From Homarus americanus (lineage: Eukaryota; Arthropoda; Malacostraca; Decapoda; Nephropidae): DNA of 64,000 nt. The notes under the pieces were generated by a model. It was not told where the DNA came from. It was given only the letters and a program-made list of their open reading frames with translations, and did not search any database. Shown in pieces: positions 1-10,258 of this stretch; position 1 is the stretch's first letter, and each line of letters opens with the position of its first letter. Location: assembly GCF_018991925.1 (NCBI RefSeq), contig NW_024744482.1, positions 845,001 to 909,000 of the forward strand. The letters are read 5' to 3'. The translations under genes and the position numbers were made by a program.

Positions 1-39
1 CCAAGTATTATAAGGAAAATGTCGGCGAGATCATGGGGC

Positions 40-480
40 AGAGGACATTGTGAGGAGCAGGAGGAGGGGGCAGGAAAGAAGGGGCCAGGGAGATATTGTG
101 AGGGAAGAAATTATATGCTCTAAGGGAGGAGGAAACAATAGCACATTACGGAGGGGAGAAGGATAATAAGAGGGAGATAATGTGAGGGAGCAGAGGGAGG
201 GAAAAGGAGGGAAGGAATGAAGATATTACAACTGAAAAGGGAGATATTGTGAGAAAGGGTGAGATTCCATACCTAATGAAAAAAAGGGAGATTAATAGTA
301 ACTGCTAAAGAGGAAGCAGGTGGAGGATGATAATGTGAGGGGGAAACGGAGGGAGAGGAATGGGAAGGATGGGAAAGGATTAGAAACGAAGGGAGAGGAA
401 GTAAAACGAATTGAAAGGAAGGGAAACGAAGGGAGAAAGGGGAAAGGAAGGGATAATGTCACGTTATCCAGGAAAGAGGT
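40..480 (+). repeat. Purine-rich tract with recurring GGGAGATAATGTGAGG-like units
   Basis: The + strand is almost entirely A/G. A diverged unit resembling GGGAGATAWTGTGAGG recurs at irregular spacing (for example near 90, 172 and 238). Overlapping open frames exist only because purine-rich codons lack stops. I see no gene. Confidence 0.85.
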
Positions 481-594
481 AGAGAGGAGGGATATATTAC
501 ACATTAACACTAAGGCTCAATGTGCTGTTTTCAACTCAGGTCAATACTGTGATTTCTTTGACGTTCTGCAATACCTGGTCTGCCTTTGAGATGC

Positions 595-691
595 AGGGAG
601 GGAGGGAGGGTGGGAGAGAAGGAGGGAGGGCGGGAAGAGGGAGGGAGGGAGGGGAGGAGGGAAGGGGAAGGGAAGGAAGGAGGGAGGGAGG
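595..691 (+). repeat. GGGA/GGAGG tract
   Basis: Nearly pure GGGA and GGAGG repeats with runs of three or more G at short spacing, so the + strand could form G-quadruplexes. Confidence 0.93.
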
Positions 692-737
692 TTTAGATAC
701 ATATCGTTGTTTGGTTCTGGTAGATTCACTCTGGGAT

Positions 738-838
<101 letters not shown>

Positions 839-984
839 CGTGTGTTCGTGTCCTCTCCCGCTCCACTGTTTACTTTCCATCTCTCATATCCGTTTGTTCT
901 CTTTTCCGGATGTCTCTCCTATTCTCTGTTCCTTCGTCCACCATCCATCACATCTAGCGAGAGTCGTCCCCGGCTGATTAAAAC

Positions 985-1410
985 TTTCGTCTCTTTATTC
1001 ATCTTAACTTACGCTCTCCCTCCTTCTTCCTTCCTTCTTTATTTTCTCCTTTTCTTCCTCCTTACTCCTATTCTTACGTCTTTCTCCTTCCTTCCCTCCT
1101 TCCTATTTCCTTCCTTCCTTCCTATTTCCTTGCTTCCTTCCTTCCTATTTCCTTCCTTCCTTCTTCTTCTCCTTCCTTCTTCTCCTCCCCCTGTCTTCCT
1201 ACCCCTATCCTCTATTTCCTTTATCTCCTTCCTTCATCTCCCTCCCTCCTTCTAATTCTTCCACCTTTATTTTTTTTATTCTACATCCTTCTCCGTATTC
1301 CCTTCTCTTTTCCCTCTCCATAATCCTCTCTCCCCTCCTTCCTTCCCTCTTCTCCTACATCCTTCCTCCTCATTCTTCCCCCTCCTGCTTCCATCATTCA
1401 CTCCCTCCCT
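985..1410 (+). repeat. Pyrimidine tract, CCTT/TTCC type
   Basis: About 420 bp of C/T on the + strand with CTTC, CCTT and TATTTCCTTCCT sub-repeats. No conserved coding content is visible. It mirrors the purine tract at the left edge of the window. Confidence 0.92.
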
Positions 1411-1566
1411 TCCTTCTCAAACAACTTGTGCACTGAGCTATATTCACATTCCGTTTTCTGTTCCACACAAAGCATTGGGAAACTTCATGGTAGACTTATT
1501 TCAATTTCATCTTAGATTAAACCTGTCGCGTAATCGTTTTAAAAATATATCACTAAACATTTGGAT

Positions 1567-1569
<3 letters not shown>

Positions 1570-1606
<37 letters not shown>

Positions 1607-1676
1607 GAAGCTACAAACCTCACTCTCCCAACACAACACAACACACCACACCACACCACACCACACCACAACACAA
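1570..1676 (+). repeat. (GT)n followed by ACACC/ACACA repeats
   Basis: TG dinucleotides from 1570 to about 1605, then unique sequence, then CAACA and CCACA pentamers from about 1631 to 1676. Confidence 0.95.
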
Positions 1677-1721
1677 CTTAACATATACCATCAGAAAGGA
1701 AATTATATTTATGTAAGGAAA

Positions 1722-1724
<3 letters not shown>

Positions 1725-1764
<40 letters not shown>
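1725..1764 (+). repeat. (GA)n microsatellite
   Basis: About 40 bp of uninterrupted AG dinucleotides. Confidence 0.97.
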
Positions 1765-1766
<2 letters not shown>

Positions 1767-1889
1767 ATATATAGATATCAAAAGACACAGGGAGAGATAG
1801 AGAGAAAACTGGGACTCACTTAACCAAATCTTGAGACGCAATTTACTCAGGAAGTTCAGGTCCGTATCCCGTGATTTGAATAGCATCTT

Positions 1890-1955
1890 AGAATGGATTG
1901 AGTCGGGACCATCTACCACTTGATGCGTCTTCCTACTGAGCTATATAGAAGTAGC
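1890..1955 (-). mobile_element. tRNA-like SINE head (degenerate)
   Basis: On the minus strand an A-box-like element TAGCTCAGTAGGA (1931-1943) is followed 30-40 bp on by a degenerate B-box region GGTCCCGACTCAATCC (1895-1910). This spacing is that of an RNA polymerase III internal promoter in a tRNA-derived SINE. The B box lacks the invariant TTCGA, so a functional tRNA is unlikely. SINE origin is inference. Confidence 0.45.
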
Positions 1956-2095
1956 TTATAATCTCTTGGTTGTGAGTTATATGAGGTTGTGTTATTCGTA
2001 TTATCGATTTGTTTTTTCCTCTTTACCAAAAAAAATAGTAGTTAAGGTAATATGATATGAAGATAATTATTTTGTATGTTTACCGTGTTTTAAGA

Positions 2096-2097
<2 letters not shown>

Positions 2098-2161
<64 letters not shown>
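2098..2161 (+). repeat. (GT)n microsatellite
   Basis: About 62 bp of pure TG dinucleotides. Confidence 0.97.
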
Positions 2162-2168
<7 letters not shown>

Positions 2169-2202
2169 GTAATGTTAGTCTGTTAGATACACGACCTTAA
2201 TC

Positions 2203-2240
2203 TATCTCACTTAAAAAGGTTCGCCACCAAAAAGATTCTT
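2203..2240. repeat. Dispersed fragment CTTAAAAAGGTTCGCCACC
   Basis: This segment matches 48467-48498 closely (CTTAAAAA..TTCGCCAC..AAAAAG). Related TTGGCGA words occur near 3573, 23715, 28745 and 48585. It looks like a small fragment of an old interspersed repeat. Confidence 0.4.
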
Positions 2241-2336
2241 CACGTTGAATGTTGAGAAGGAAAAATTCTCCTTCTTCTCAATTTATCTAAAATTGGCCAA
2301 GGGGTTATCGTCCAAACTTTTATAATTGGTTCACTA

Positions 2337-2400
2337 GAAGAAATTTGTTAGCACGGAGCGAACTGGTTTGTACGTACGTCGTGCTAATCTAATTTTCTTC
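2337..2400. other. Imperfect 64-nt hairpin
   Basis: The arm beginning GAAGAAATTTGTTAGCACG can pair with the arm CGTGCTAATCTAATTTTCTTC, leaving a loop of about 20 nt. About 20 base pairs form with small bulges. It could be a short inverted-repeat element or a structured transcript; there is no evidence of expression. Confidence 0.45.
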
Positions 2401-2451
2401 ACAAATTTTCTCTTTCCAAGTATCACAGGTTATTGGAAATACTGATAGAGG

Positions 2452-2624
<173 letters not shown>

Positions 2625-2772
2625 CAAAAATAATGAGGATAAATGCAGACTAGCGGAGATAATGGAGCTAAATACATCAGGGTCGGAGGTATATGATCTG
2701 GTTGTCAGGTTCGTGTGTATAAGAAGTCATCCGTGACACACCTGGTCAGAGTGCCTCCCTCCCTGACCCTCT

Positions 2773-2799
2773 GACACACACACACACACACACACACAT
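2773..2799 (-). repeat. (CA)n microsatellite
   Basis: A short pure CA run of about 26 bp. Confidence 0.95.
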
Positions 2800-2835
2800 T
2801 AAGTAGTCATAGGTTACGTGGGTCGCCGTCTAATG

Positions 2836-3060
2836 GGCTGTAGTCTTAATACGCCCCAGTACTAATAGACCTCAGTTCAATAAGTCCCCTAGTTTTATTG
2901 ATCACCATACCAATTCTATTTTACCCCAGTCCTATTAGATACAAGTCCTAATAGGTAAAATTCCTAATAGACGCCAATTTTAATAGCCTGCAGTCCTAAT
3001 AGCCCTCAGGTTTTCTAGACTTCAGACCTAATAAGCCTCAGCCCCTCAAGGGTATTAAAC
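2836..3060. repeat. Diverged array with AGTCCTAATAG core
   Basis: Imperfect units of about 15-20 bp carrying CAGTCCTAATAG, CAGTACTAATAG or CAGACCTAATAAG, joined by CCCC or CCTC words. The same core builds separate arrays near 15.98, 16.14, 36.1 and 56.6 kb. The divergence suggests an old array. Confidence 0.75.
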
Positions 3061-4120
3061 TCACGGTATTAAAGGCTATTAAGGACTGAAGGATTGAGGG
3101 TTTTTTTTTTACACTGTGGTCTAATCCCGTCACCGAGGGAGTGAGGTCATCGTCCTAGCCAGGAAATCTGGGTCACGATTTAATGTTCTTAAGTGAAATG
3201 TATCCTCGGACTGTATATGGTGGATTGACACTTACGAAAACACTAATATACACTTTAATTTACACGAAAACATCCGAAAACACTTGGAAACACTTCAAGT
3301 TACACGAAAATCCACAACAACCAAAAATGATAAAATATTCACGGGGTTACCTGAGATACGAAGTTACTCCTGTCTGGTTTTACAGTCTTCGAGATAAAGA
3401 TGGCGGACACAATAACATCGAAATTATCCCGAGACTCTACACGTAACTTGAGGCAGCAGTGTCTAGTCTAAGTTACAGGAGGGAAAACATTAAAGTACAA
3501 AGCTTTGAAACTCGGAAGGCTAGACTCCACGAATTTGCTTTTGTATGCTAATTTAGCACCTGGGCCAGGACGGAATTTGGCGAATTTTGTCTTAACGGTG
3601 ACGTTTATTGTAGCGTAATCTTCCTTCAAGGATTACCTGTCTTCGTCTTTACTTTTGGCTGCTCTTATCGCGTGCTGTTATCATCTTAAGCAGGAGAGAT
3701 TAACAGGTTCCCTCGTCTCTGTTTACTTTTTGTGATGTTAAGGAAGAGCTACGAGTATCAGGATGTTTATTTTCAGCGTGACTGTTGCCCTTAGAGGTGC
3801 CAAGGTCAGGATCACACATTAAGGTCTTTGGATTAGAGTATTTCTTGGATTAGAGTATTTCCCCCTTTGGCTGTCTTAAATTATTCCCCTCGGATAATTA
3901 TCTTCTGTTGTTTTGCTGTTACATTTTCTGTTGTTTTACTGTTACTCTTGTTTTTTTTTCTGTCGTGTGAGTGTCGGGGGTCTTGTTAACGGGTGCTAGA
4001 GAGTTGATTGGTTTTTTTTTTCAGTGTATTTAATCTAGGTGTTCACTGTTAATATTTTAGTAGTTAACTTTTAGGTGGATATTAGTACAGGGTTACACGT
4101 TCACACACACAAATACAAAC
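3061..4120. other. Unique AT-rich DNA, no gene seen
   Basis: It holds diverged ACACGAAAACA-like units (about 3225-3315), an AAGATGGCGGACA word near 3398 followed by GAGACTCTACACG, and a poly-T run at 4011. No frame has credible coding character. Confidence 0.6.

Positions 4121-4122
<2 letters not shown>

Positions 4123-4157
<35 letters not shown>
4123..4157 (+). repeat. (CT)n microsatellite
   Basis: About 35 bp of pure CT, with short GA runs shortly after (near 4183) that could fold back on it. Confidence 0.96.
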
Positions 4158-4159
<2 letters not shown>

Positions 4160-4624
4160 ACTACCTGAGACAGAGACACCAAGAGAGAGAGAGAATGAGT
4201 GAGGTGAAAGACGTAGAGGTGGAGGAAGGGCTGCTGTGTCGAGACGGGGGAACACCTCGCCTCATTAGCTTACAGTGAGCGTGTCTTTGTGAGGGTAGAG
4301 TGAGGACGCCTGGCAGTGACGTTGACAAGCGGGAGGGGGGGGGGGAGGGAGGCTGCCACACGGAAACTTATTGCCAGACGAGACTCACTAAAATCTGCTG
4401 GGTTAAGAAGACTTGTTGTAATCCCATTATCTGGCCAAGTTACTGAGGTGGGCAGAGACTAGCGGGCGGGAAACATGGACTGGTTAAAATGGTGGGTGAT
4501 TTATTTAGTGTTTGTGGGATGTAAAGATTATGATTAATTGTTGGAATAATAATAATAATAATAAAAATGGTTCCCGTAGGCCAAATTATGAATCCTTCGG
4601 TATCAATGGAGATAATGTAGCCAG

Positions 4625-4690
4625 CACTGAACTCGAACCAGCGATCATTAGTACAGGAAGTGAGTGTTTTATCGACTCAGCTGCTTCATC
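4625..4690 (-). mobile_element. tRNA-like SINE head, minus strand
   Basis: On the minus strand CAGCTGAGTCGATAAAACACTC resembles a D-arm/A box, and GGTTCGAGTTC (4629-4639) is a good B box, separated as in a tRNA. The acceptor stem does not pair well. It is more likely a tRNA-derived SINE head or a decayed tRNA than a working tRNA gene. Confidence 0.5.
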
Positions 4691-4711
4691 AGGATATGTT
4701 AATGCTAGAGA

Positions 4712-4780
4712 GGTCATTGGTTACTGGTAGCATTCTTGACTCTCACCACTGCGTCCCTTGTTCGAGTCCCAGTCTGGTGT
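4712..4780 (+). mobile_element. tRNA-like SINE head, plus strand
   Basis: GGTTACTGGTAGCATTCTTG resembles an A-box arm and TGTTCGAGTCC (4759-4769) is a good B box. It lies only about 30 bp from the oppositely oriented head at 4625-4690, so the two point away from each other. A 3' part GTCTGGTGTACGAAGAGTG follows. Confidence 0.5.
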
Positions 4781-4996
4781 ACGAAGAGTGTTATCTTGTG
4801 TAAAGTTACCGAACGTGGGAAGTTTTATCGGGTACTCGAGGCCCCCTCCTGTACTAAAGTGAACCATGATTGATAAGAGAAAAAATCATCAGCAACAACG
4901 GGGGAATTAAACCTTGCGGCCTCTTTCCTACGTTAGAGTGATAGTTTAAGATTAAAGAATAAGTTAAATGATATGGAAAATAATAATAATAAAATA

Positions 4997-5160
4997 CCCC
5001 TCACAGGTCATGCCTCTCACCAGGTCATGTCCTCACCAGGTCATGTCCCTCACCAGGTCATGCCCCTCACCAGGTCATGTCCCTCACCAGGTCATGCCTC
5101 TCACCAGGTCATGTTCCTCACCATGTCATGTCCCTCACCAGGTCAAACCTCTCACACCCA
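4997..5160 (+). repeat. 17-bp minisatellite, CACCAGGTCATGTCCCT
   Basis: About ten units of roughly 17 bp varying at the CCCT/CCTCT step. Overlapping proline-rich open frames follow from the unit, not from a gene. Confidence 0.93.
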
Positions 5161-5299
5161 GGTAGATGAAAGCATTAACCAAACTTTCCCATTAACCACT
5201 GGTGATTAGTTGGTTAAGCACCGTGAACATTGATGGACTAATCCCTACAGTAAATTAGTGTGGTGAATATGAAGGCTCAGTCGCTGGCCCCTGACACAC

Positions 5300-5425
5300 C
5301 CTCAACCTGAATTGTGTGGATGTGAAGTGTGTGGGTATGAAGTGTGAAGTGTGTGGGTGTGAAGTGTGTGGATGTGAAGTGTGTGGGTATGAAGTGTGTT
5401 GGTGTGAAGTGTGTGGGTGTGACAT
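5300..5425 (+). repeat. 15-bp minisatellite, GTGTGGGTGTGAAGT
   Basis: About eight units of 15 bp. Because 15 is a multiple of three, both strands stay open and give repetitive peptides (HTSHP on the minus strand); neither is supported as a gene. Confidence 0.92.
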
Positions 5426-5939
5426 ACAAACGGAAAACAGACAGACAGATAGATGAACATGGGGAGGTGGGATATTTTTACAAGGTAATAGTTGAGCCCC
5501 GCAATAGCACACAGTTCGAGGCAACTGTTGTCGTGGCCAGGTGTTGCCGTGGCCAGGTGTTCTTGACACTTATAAACAAATGCTGTAGGAGGCCGCCGCT
5601 GTTGTTAATCTTTACACAGTAATTGGATTTCGTCTCCCGCTGACAACGACAACAAAAATCGGAAAATGTGAACAGGAGAACACAGGGTGATAATGTACAT
5701 AGAATATAGGATGATAATGTAAACAGGAAAATGTATAATAATGTGACACTCTCATCCCCCACACACACACACACACTGGGGCTCAGACCAGAAGACAAGA
5801 GATGACTGGACAAGCATTGGACAGATCCACTATTAAATGTCAAAATGAAGTGAAGTAGGAGGCAGACCTCAACAGGAAGCAGTCTTTGATCCTTAGGTCT
5901 CCCAGGGGGTGAAAAGATACCTCCAGCCAGTCGAGGAAT

Positions 5940-6132
5940 GGAATATATTGAGTTTTAGTTATTACGTTTCTTCTTTCTTCTTTCTTTCTTGTTGTTGCTT
6001 GTCATTTGTTTCTTTTTATCACTGTTTCTGTCTTTTTTTCTCTCTCTTGTGTCACTCTCTATCTCATTTCCTGCTCTTCATTCCTCCTTTACCCTCTCAT
6101 CTCTCTGTTACTGCTTCTACTTTATTTTTATC

Positions 6133-6170
<38 letters not shown>

Positions 6171-6195
6171 ATCTATCTATCTGTCTGTCTGTATC
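5940..6195 (+). repeat. Pyrimidine tract with (CT)n core
   Basis: TTTCTTTC and CTCATCTC words lead into pure CT at 6134-6167 and a short CTGT run near 6180. Confidence 0.92.
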
Positions 6196-6576
6196 GTATA
6201 GAAAATAAGTCTCCTCCCCTCAGGTGTGTTAAATCCTGGTCAATCACCCATCCACTCTATAGTCAGTAAACACCTGTGTTACCTTGGCGCAGCGAGGTTG
6301 TCGTGTCTGTTTTTGTGTCTGTCTGTCTGTGTTGTGTTCAGCTGTGTGTCTCTATGTATGTATTTGTTATAAGTTAAGTTAGGTTGGCAGAAGGCAGGCG
6401 AACATTAGTCTGGCGTAGCATTAGTAAGCGTATCATTACAGGGGTTGACGGGAATGCCTGGCGCAGCTGATCGCTAGTAATGGCATATTATGTTAACTGT
6501 ACGATTTGTCCCTTACAATATATTCTTTATTTTAATTACGTCATCCACTTAGAGTAAATATTATGATGCTGAATGT

Positions 6577-6650
6577 GACTGTAGCGTAGTGGTATAGAGC
6601 GTTAGTCTCGTAAGTGGAAAGCCCAGGGTTCGACTTTTGGCTGGAGTGAT
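6577..6650 (+). mobile_element. tRNA-Thr-like SINE head or decayed tRNA
   Basis: TGTAGCGTAGTGGTATAGAGCG matches an A-box/D-arm. GTCTCGTAA gives an anticodon loop with CGT (threonine), and AGGGTTCGACTTTT is a degraded B box. The T-arm and acceptor do not pair properly, so it is not a functional tRNA. It lies just upstream of the 63-bp minisatellite. Confidence 0.5.
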
Positions 6651-6774
6651 GGAGTGGGTCACTACCTATGTGCATTGAAGGAATAAATGAAAACACTATC
6701 GCATGATTTTTGATGGATGGTTCTGGGTTTACTGGGCACTTCGCTTTACGGTTATATCGGCTGAGTGACTCCCC

Positions 6775-7200
6775 CATGGTGGAACAACACTTGGGTGGGC
6801 TAGCCAAGGTGATGGAGGAACATACTAGCTGCTGAATGATGGTAGAACAACCCTTAGGTGGACTAGCCAAGGTGATGGAGGAACACACTAGCTGCTGAAT
6901 GATGGTAGAACAACACTTGGGTGGACTAGCCAAGGTAATGGAGGAACACACTAGCTGCTGAATTATGGTGGAACAACCCTTAGGTGGACTAGCCAAGGTG
7001 ATGGAGGAACACACTAGCTGCTGAATGATGGTAGAACAACACTTGGGTGGACTAGCCAAGGTGATGGAGGAACACACTAGCTGCTGAATGATGGTGGAAC
7101 AACCCTTAGGTGGACTAGCCAAGGTGATGGAGGAACACACTAGCTGCTGAATGATGGTAGAACAACCCCTAGCGGGACTAGCCAAGGTAAAGGAGTAACC
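6775..7200. repeat. 63-bp minisatellite, 6-7 copies
   Basis: The unit runs from GGTGGACTAGCCAAGG through GGAACACACTAGCTGCTGAA to GTAGAACAACACTTG and is 63 bp. Copies alternate ACACTTGGG and ACCCTTAGG at one site. A length divisible by three explains the 214-residue minus-strand frame with a 21-residue repeat; I do not call it a gene. A 16-bp word shared with 51786-51801 and similarity to 22110-22215 suggest origin from a dispersed element. Confidence 0.93.
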
Positions 7201-7930
7201 CCCTATAGCTACTGAATGCTAATAATCATATATCCACCAGCTGCTCAACCATCTTGTATCATACCACGAAAATGCTTCTAAAAGTTACAAAAAAAATGAT
7301 GACATGTTAGACTTTCTAAATTCGGGGGAAACAACAGTTAGCGCATTCCATTTCTGCCGAAACTTGTATCGCTGTAACCCAGAGACAATCAGAGTCAGGT
7401 AGAATGAAATGAAAAACGTTACGAAACTTGTCAAAAAAATATATCGGTATAAAAAAAAACGGGAGAAAAAAAATCCAATTCTTGTTCACAGGAAAGGTAA
7501 AGGGGGAAATATTTTGTTGTTGTTTAAAGGAATATTTACTGCAGGTGTAATATTATAGTAAATAATGTAAATATTGTATGGGTATTGAGTGCTCTCTCTC
7601 TCTCTCTCTCTGCATGTGTTTATATATATATGTGTATGTGTATTTCTGTGTACGTATGGATGCAGTGTATACGTGAGTCCAATAGCCAAAGCAATCAATC
7701 CCAGAATGAATTATATATATGGCTTTATATTCCTCTATTGCAATTTATTTATACAACGCACATTTTTTTTTTTATTCAGCAGAAAATATTTTTCCAATCT
7801 CCGGGAGGGATATAAATGACCCGGTCACTTTATTGCCTTTGGTATTTCCATTATAGAAAAGATTTAGTTCAGAAGTGTGAGGAAATGTTGACCACGTGTC
7901 GAATGTCCTGACGAGTGAGCCCCTTCGTCT
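7201..7930. other. Unique AT-rich DNA, no gene seen
   Basis: It contains A-runs, a short CT run (7592-7611), a TATA/TGTG stretch near 7620 and poly-T at 7765. Open frames are short and low-complexity. Confidence 0.6.
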
Positions 7931-7937
7931 CTGTCCT

Positions 7938-8100
7938 GGATGATGGGGTGTTATTGGTGGATGATGGGGTGTTATTGGTGGATGATGGGGGTTATTGGTG
8001 GATGATGGGGGTTATTGGTGGATGATGGGGGTTATTGGTGGATGATGGGGGTTATTGGTGGATGATGGGGGTTATTGGTGAATGATTTGGTCTTACTGGT
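7938..8100 (+). repeat. 20-21 bp minisatellite, GGATGATGGGGGTTATTGGT
   Basis: About eight units. The first two are 21 bp (extra T before GTTATT) and the rest 20 bp. The tail decays into GGATGACAGTC-like words to about 8250, perhaps an older edge of the same array. Confidence 0.93.
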
Positions 8101-8259
8101 GGATGAGTCATTGGTGAGTAAATCACTAGGGGATGACAGTCATATGTGCATGACGGTCTGTCTTGGATGACAGTCATATGTGGATAACAGGTCTTGCACT
8201 CAGTGGATGACAGCCCCTAGTGGATGACAGCTCCTACTGGATGACAACCGGATAGATAA

Positions 8260-9180
8260 AGAATTAGCAACAAAACTCACCCTGCGATAAATTAGACACG
8301 TGGGAAACAGGTGTATAAAACCGTGCTGACAACCGGCACTAATTTCCGGTGACAAACTGAAAGCGAAAACTCCTAATTATTGTGTCATTAAAAAGATAAT
8401 TGATATTTAGTCTGGAAACAGGTGTGCATGTGTCATAGGTTAATTACTCTGTTGGGAGGTAATTATTTGGACGTTAAGGTCAATGTGTGTATAGATGGTA
8501 GATCTGTCTTTGAGGTGGTTGTAATTCTAAGTATATTACAGTTATGTATTTTGATGTTTTTATTAAATTTAGATGGTCAATTCCTTGGCTCTTGTGACTG
8601 AATTTTTCATGTTGTCTTTCTTGGTGTTACAGACAGACAGACAGACAGACTAGTAAAAGGAAGAACTAGATGGAAAATAATTATAGGAGTCAGGGTGAAC
8701 GAAAGAGGAAGAGGGGGGAACTGGATGATGATGATGAGAGAAGAGGGAAATGAACTGGGTGGAAGAAGGGGAGAGAGAGTATGTGTGTGTGTGTGTGTGT
8801 TTTATGCAGGGTGACATGGTGTTGTTTGGAGAAGTATTAGTTAATTAGTGGCTATTCACCCCCGTTGTAGACTTTATTAGTGGTTAATAGAATATGTAAA
8901 GGGTGAAAGGATCATGTTTGAGATTTTGTAGTTTTTTTCTCCTCCTGATTTGTGATGGTAGATTAGGTTAGGTTAGGTTGTTCGTGTATGAATTAACTAA
9001 GTAAATAATATTGTTTATATACTTGCACAGACCTCAAGCATACTATGGATATCTTTCCCTATTTTTAAAGACTTCTCATCAGGTATAGGAAACGTTACCT
9101 GATTGGCCCAGTTTGTTGAAGTGTCTCAGTACATTAAAACAGAGCCAGGATGTTAGACTAGGAAACGAAGAGCTTATTGT
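8260..9180. other. Unique DNA with small repeats, no gene seen
   Basis: It holds a (GACA)n run near 8630-8650, a GT run at 8781-8801 and a (TTAGG)3 run near 8961-8980. Nothing coding is supported. Confidence 0.6.
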
Positions 9181-9189
9181 AGCGTCCTC

Positions 9190-9232
9190 TCGTTTCTATG
9201 GTAACCAAGACCACGCATGCGCCGCCATCTAG
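9190..9232. promoter_or_regulatory. Promoter-like cluster: X-box half, NRF1-like and YY1-like sites
   Basis: Within about 40 bp are TATGGTAACC (RFX/X-box half-site), ACGCATGCGCC (near-consensus NRF1 palindrome at about 9213-9223) and GCCGCCATCT (YY1-type AGATGGCGGC on the minus strand). Such motifs cluster at TATA-less promoters of widely expressed animal genes. The direction is unclear and no clear exon follows. A short + frame from an ATG at 9245 stays open 32 codons. Confidence 0.4.
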
Positions 9233-9344
9233 GTTAAAAAGACGATGAATTTCAGAATGAACACTGCGACTCCTGTTGTCTCGGTAGGGTTGTCAAAATC
9301 CTTCGTCTGTTGTGTCATATTGTCTCAACACAATTTTGTATAGA

Positions 9345-9883
9345 TAGTGTTTTGAGTGATTGTATATATTGTGGAAAGTCGATTGGGAAAAAAATATTCT
9401 TTTATTTTGTTGTTTTTCTCGGTTATTTTCTTAAGTACAGTCGTTAATGGACTCGGTAAAACATGAGTACAAAACTTGGTGATGTTAAATTGTACCCAGG
9501 AAGTTTAGGTCTTTTGCAATGACAAAGATACCAAGAAACATTGATTATAATTGTTTTGTTATTATTATATTCGAGGAAGTAGAGCGCCGGCGAGAACAGT
9601 TCAGTATATCAGTAAACAGAGCAAATTTCTGGTCATAAAGATACAGTTTTGTAATATAGACGATAATAATTACACCAGAATACAGTTTTTAGATTATTAC
9701 AGACATATCATACTTGCACCTAACCTTACTTAATCTTATACTCGGCTTAAAACAGTGATACCTAACCTGACTTAGTTCATCGCATATATTTAAAAACATT
9801 AATATAATCCTAAAAGCCTTTGGTAATATCTAACACAGAACGAGTTACAATATAGTGTACAAAATAAACAAGAAGATAAAATA

Positions 9884-9884
<1 letters not shown>
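9345..9884. other. Unique AT-rich DNA, no gene seen
   Basis: AT-rich sequence with several AACCT words near 9720-9770. A 60-codon frame starting at 9551 has no recognisable features and is probably chance. Confidence 0.55.
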
Positions 9885-9952
<68 letters not shown>

Positions 9953-9972
9953 TGTGTGTGTGTGTGTGTGTG
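9885..9972 (+). repeat. (GT)n microsatellite
   Basis: About 85 bp of TG with a single TCTG interruption near 9951. Confidence 0.97.
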
Positions 9973-10019
9973 CTGTTTTTTCTGTTTTTATTTAGTCTTC
10001 CTTAACTAATCTGGTTTAA

Positions 10020-10200
10020 TATAATCAATATAACTTAACCTAACTAATCTAATTTAACCTAAACAGTCTAAATTAACGTTACCATTCTAACTAACCCAAA
10101 CTTAACTAAACCATTCTTTCGTGTTAAGTTAGAATGGGTAAGTGAGGTGTTGTGAGGTTAGATTCGATAAAGTTAAGTTTAGGTTATATGAGGTAATGTT
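10020..10200. repeat. Inverted AACCT / TTAGG-like block
   Basis: From about 10025 to 10115 the + strand carries AACCT- and CTAACC-like words. From about 10125 to 10200 it switches to GGTTAGA, GTTAAGT and GGTTA words. The two halves are roughly complementary and could pair. The words resemble diverged arthropod telomeric TTAGG units. Confidence 0.55.
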
Positions 10201-10258
10201 AGGATGGTCATTCTTCAGGTGGAATAAGCTCGGGGTGGCTAATCTTCAGGTGAACCCC
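10199..10258 (+). mobile_element. Fold-back element, partial copy
   Basis: Contains TTAGGATGGTCATTCTTCAGGTGGAATAAGCTCGGGGTGGCTAATCTTCAGGTGA in segments matching the right arm at 18750-18810: the order TTAGG, TCAGGTG, AATAA.CT, GGGGTG, CTAATCTTC is the same. The left arm is not clear here. Confidence 0.5.

Noticed and set aside
4712..4780. Functional tRNA gene
   Set aside because: The B box is good but acceptor and anticodon stems do not close. A SINE head is more likely.
5255..5843. Minus-strand frames of 104 and 121 codons
   Set aside because: One is translated from a 15-bp minisatellite. The other mixes a CA run with AT-rich sequence and has no recognisable domain.
6541..7185. 214-residue minus-strand open frame with a 21-residue repeat
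   Set aside because: It is the translation of a 63-bp tandem repeat, a multiple of three. It has no start context, splice sites or non-repeat domain.
8961..8980. True telomere
   Set aside because: TTAGG runs here and near 42.56, 53.04 and 57.71 kb are only a few units long and interstitial.
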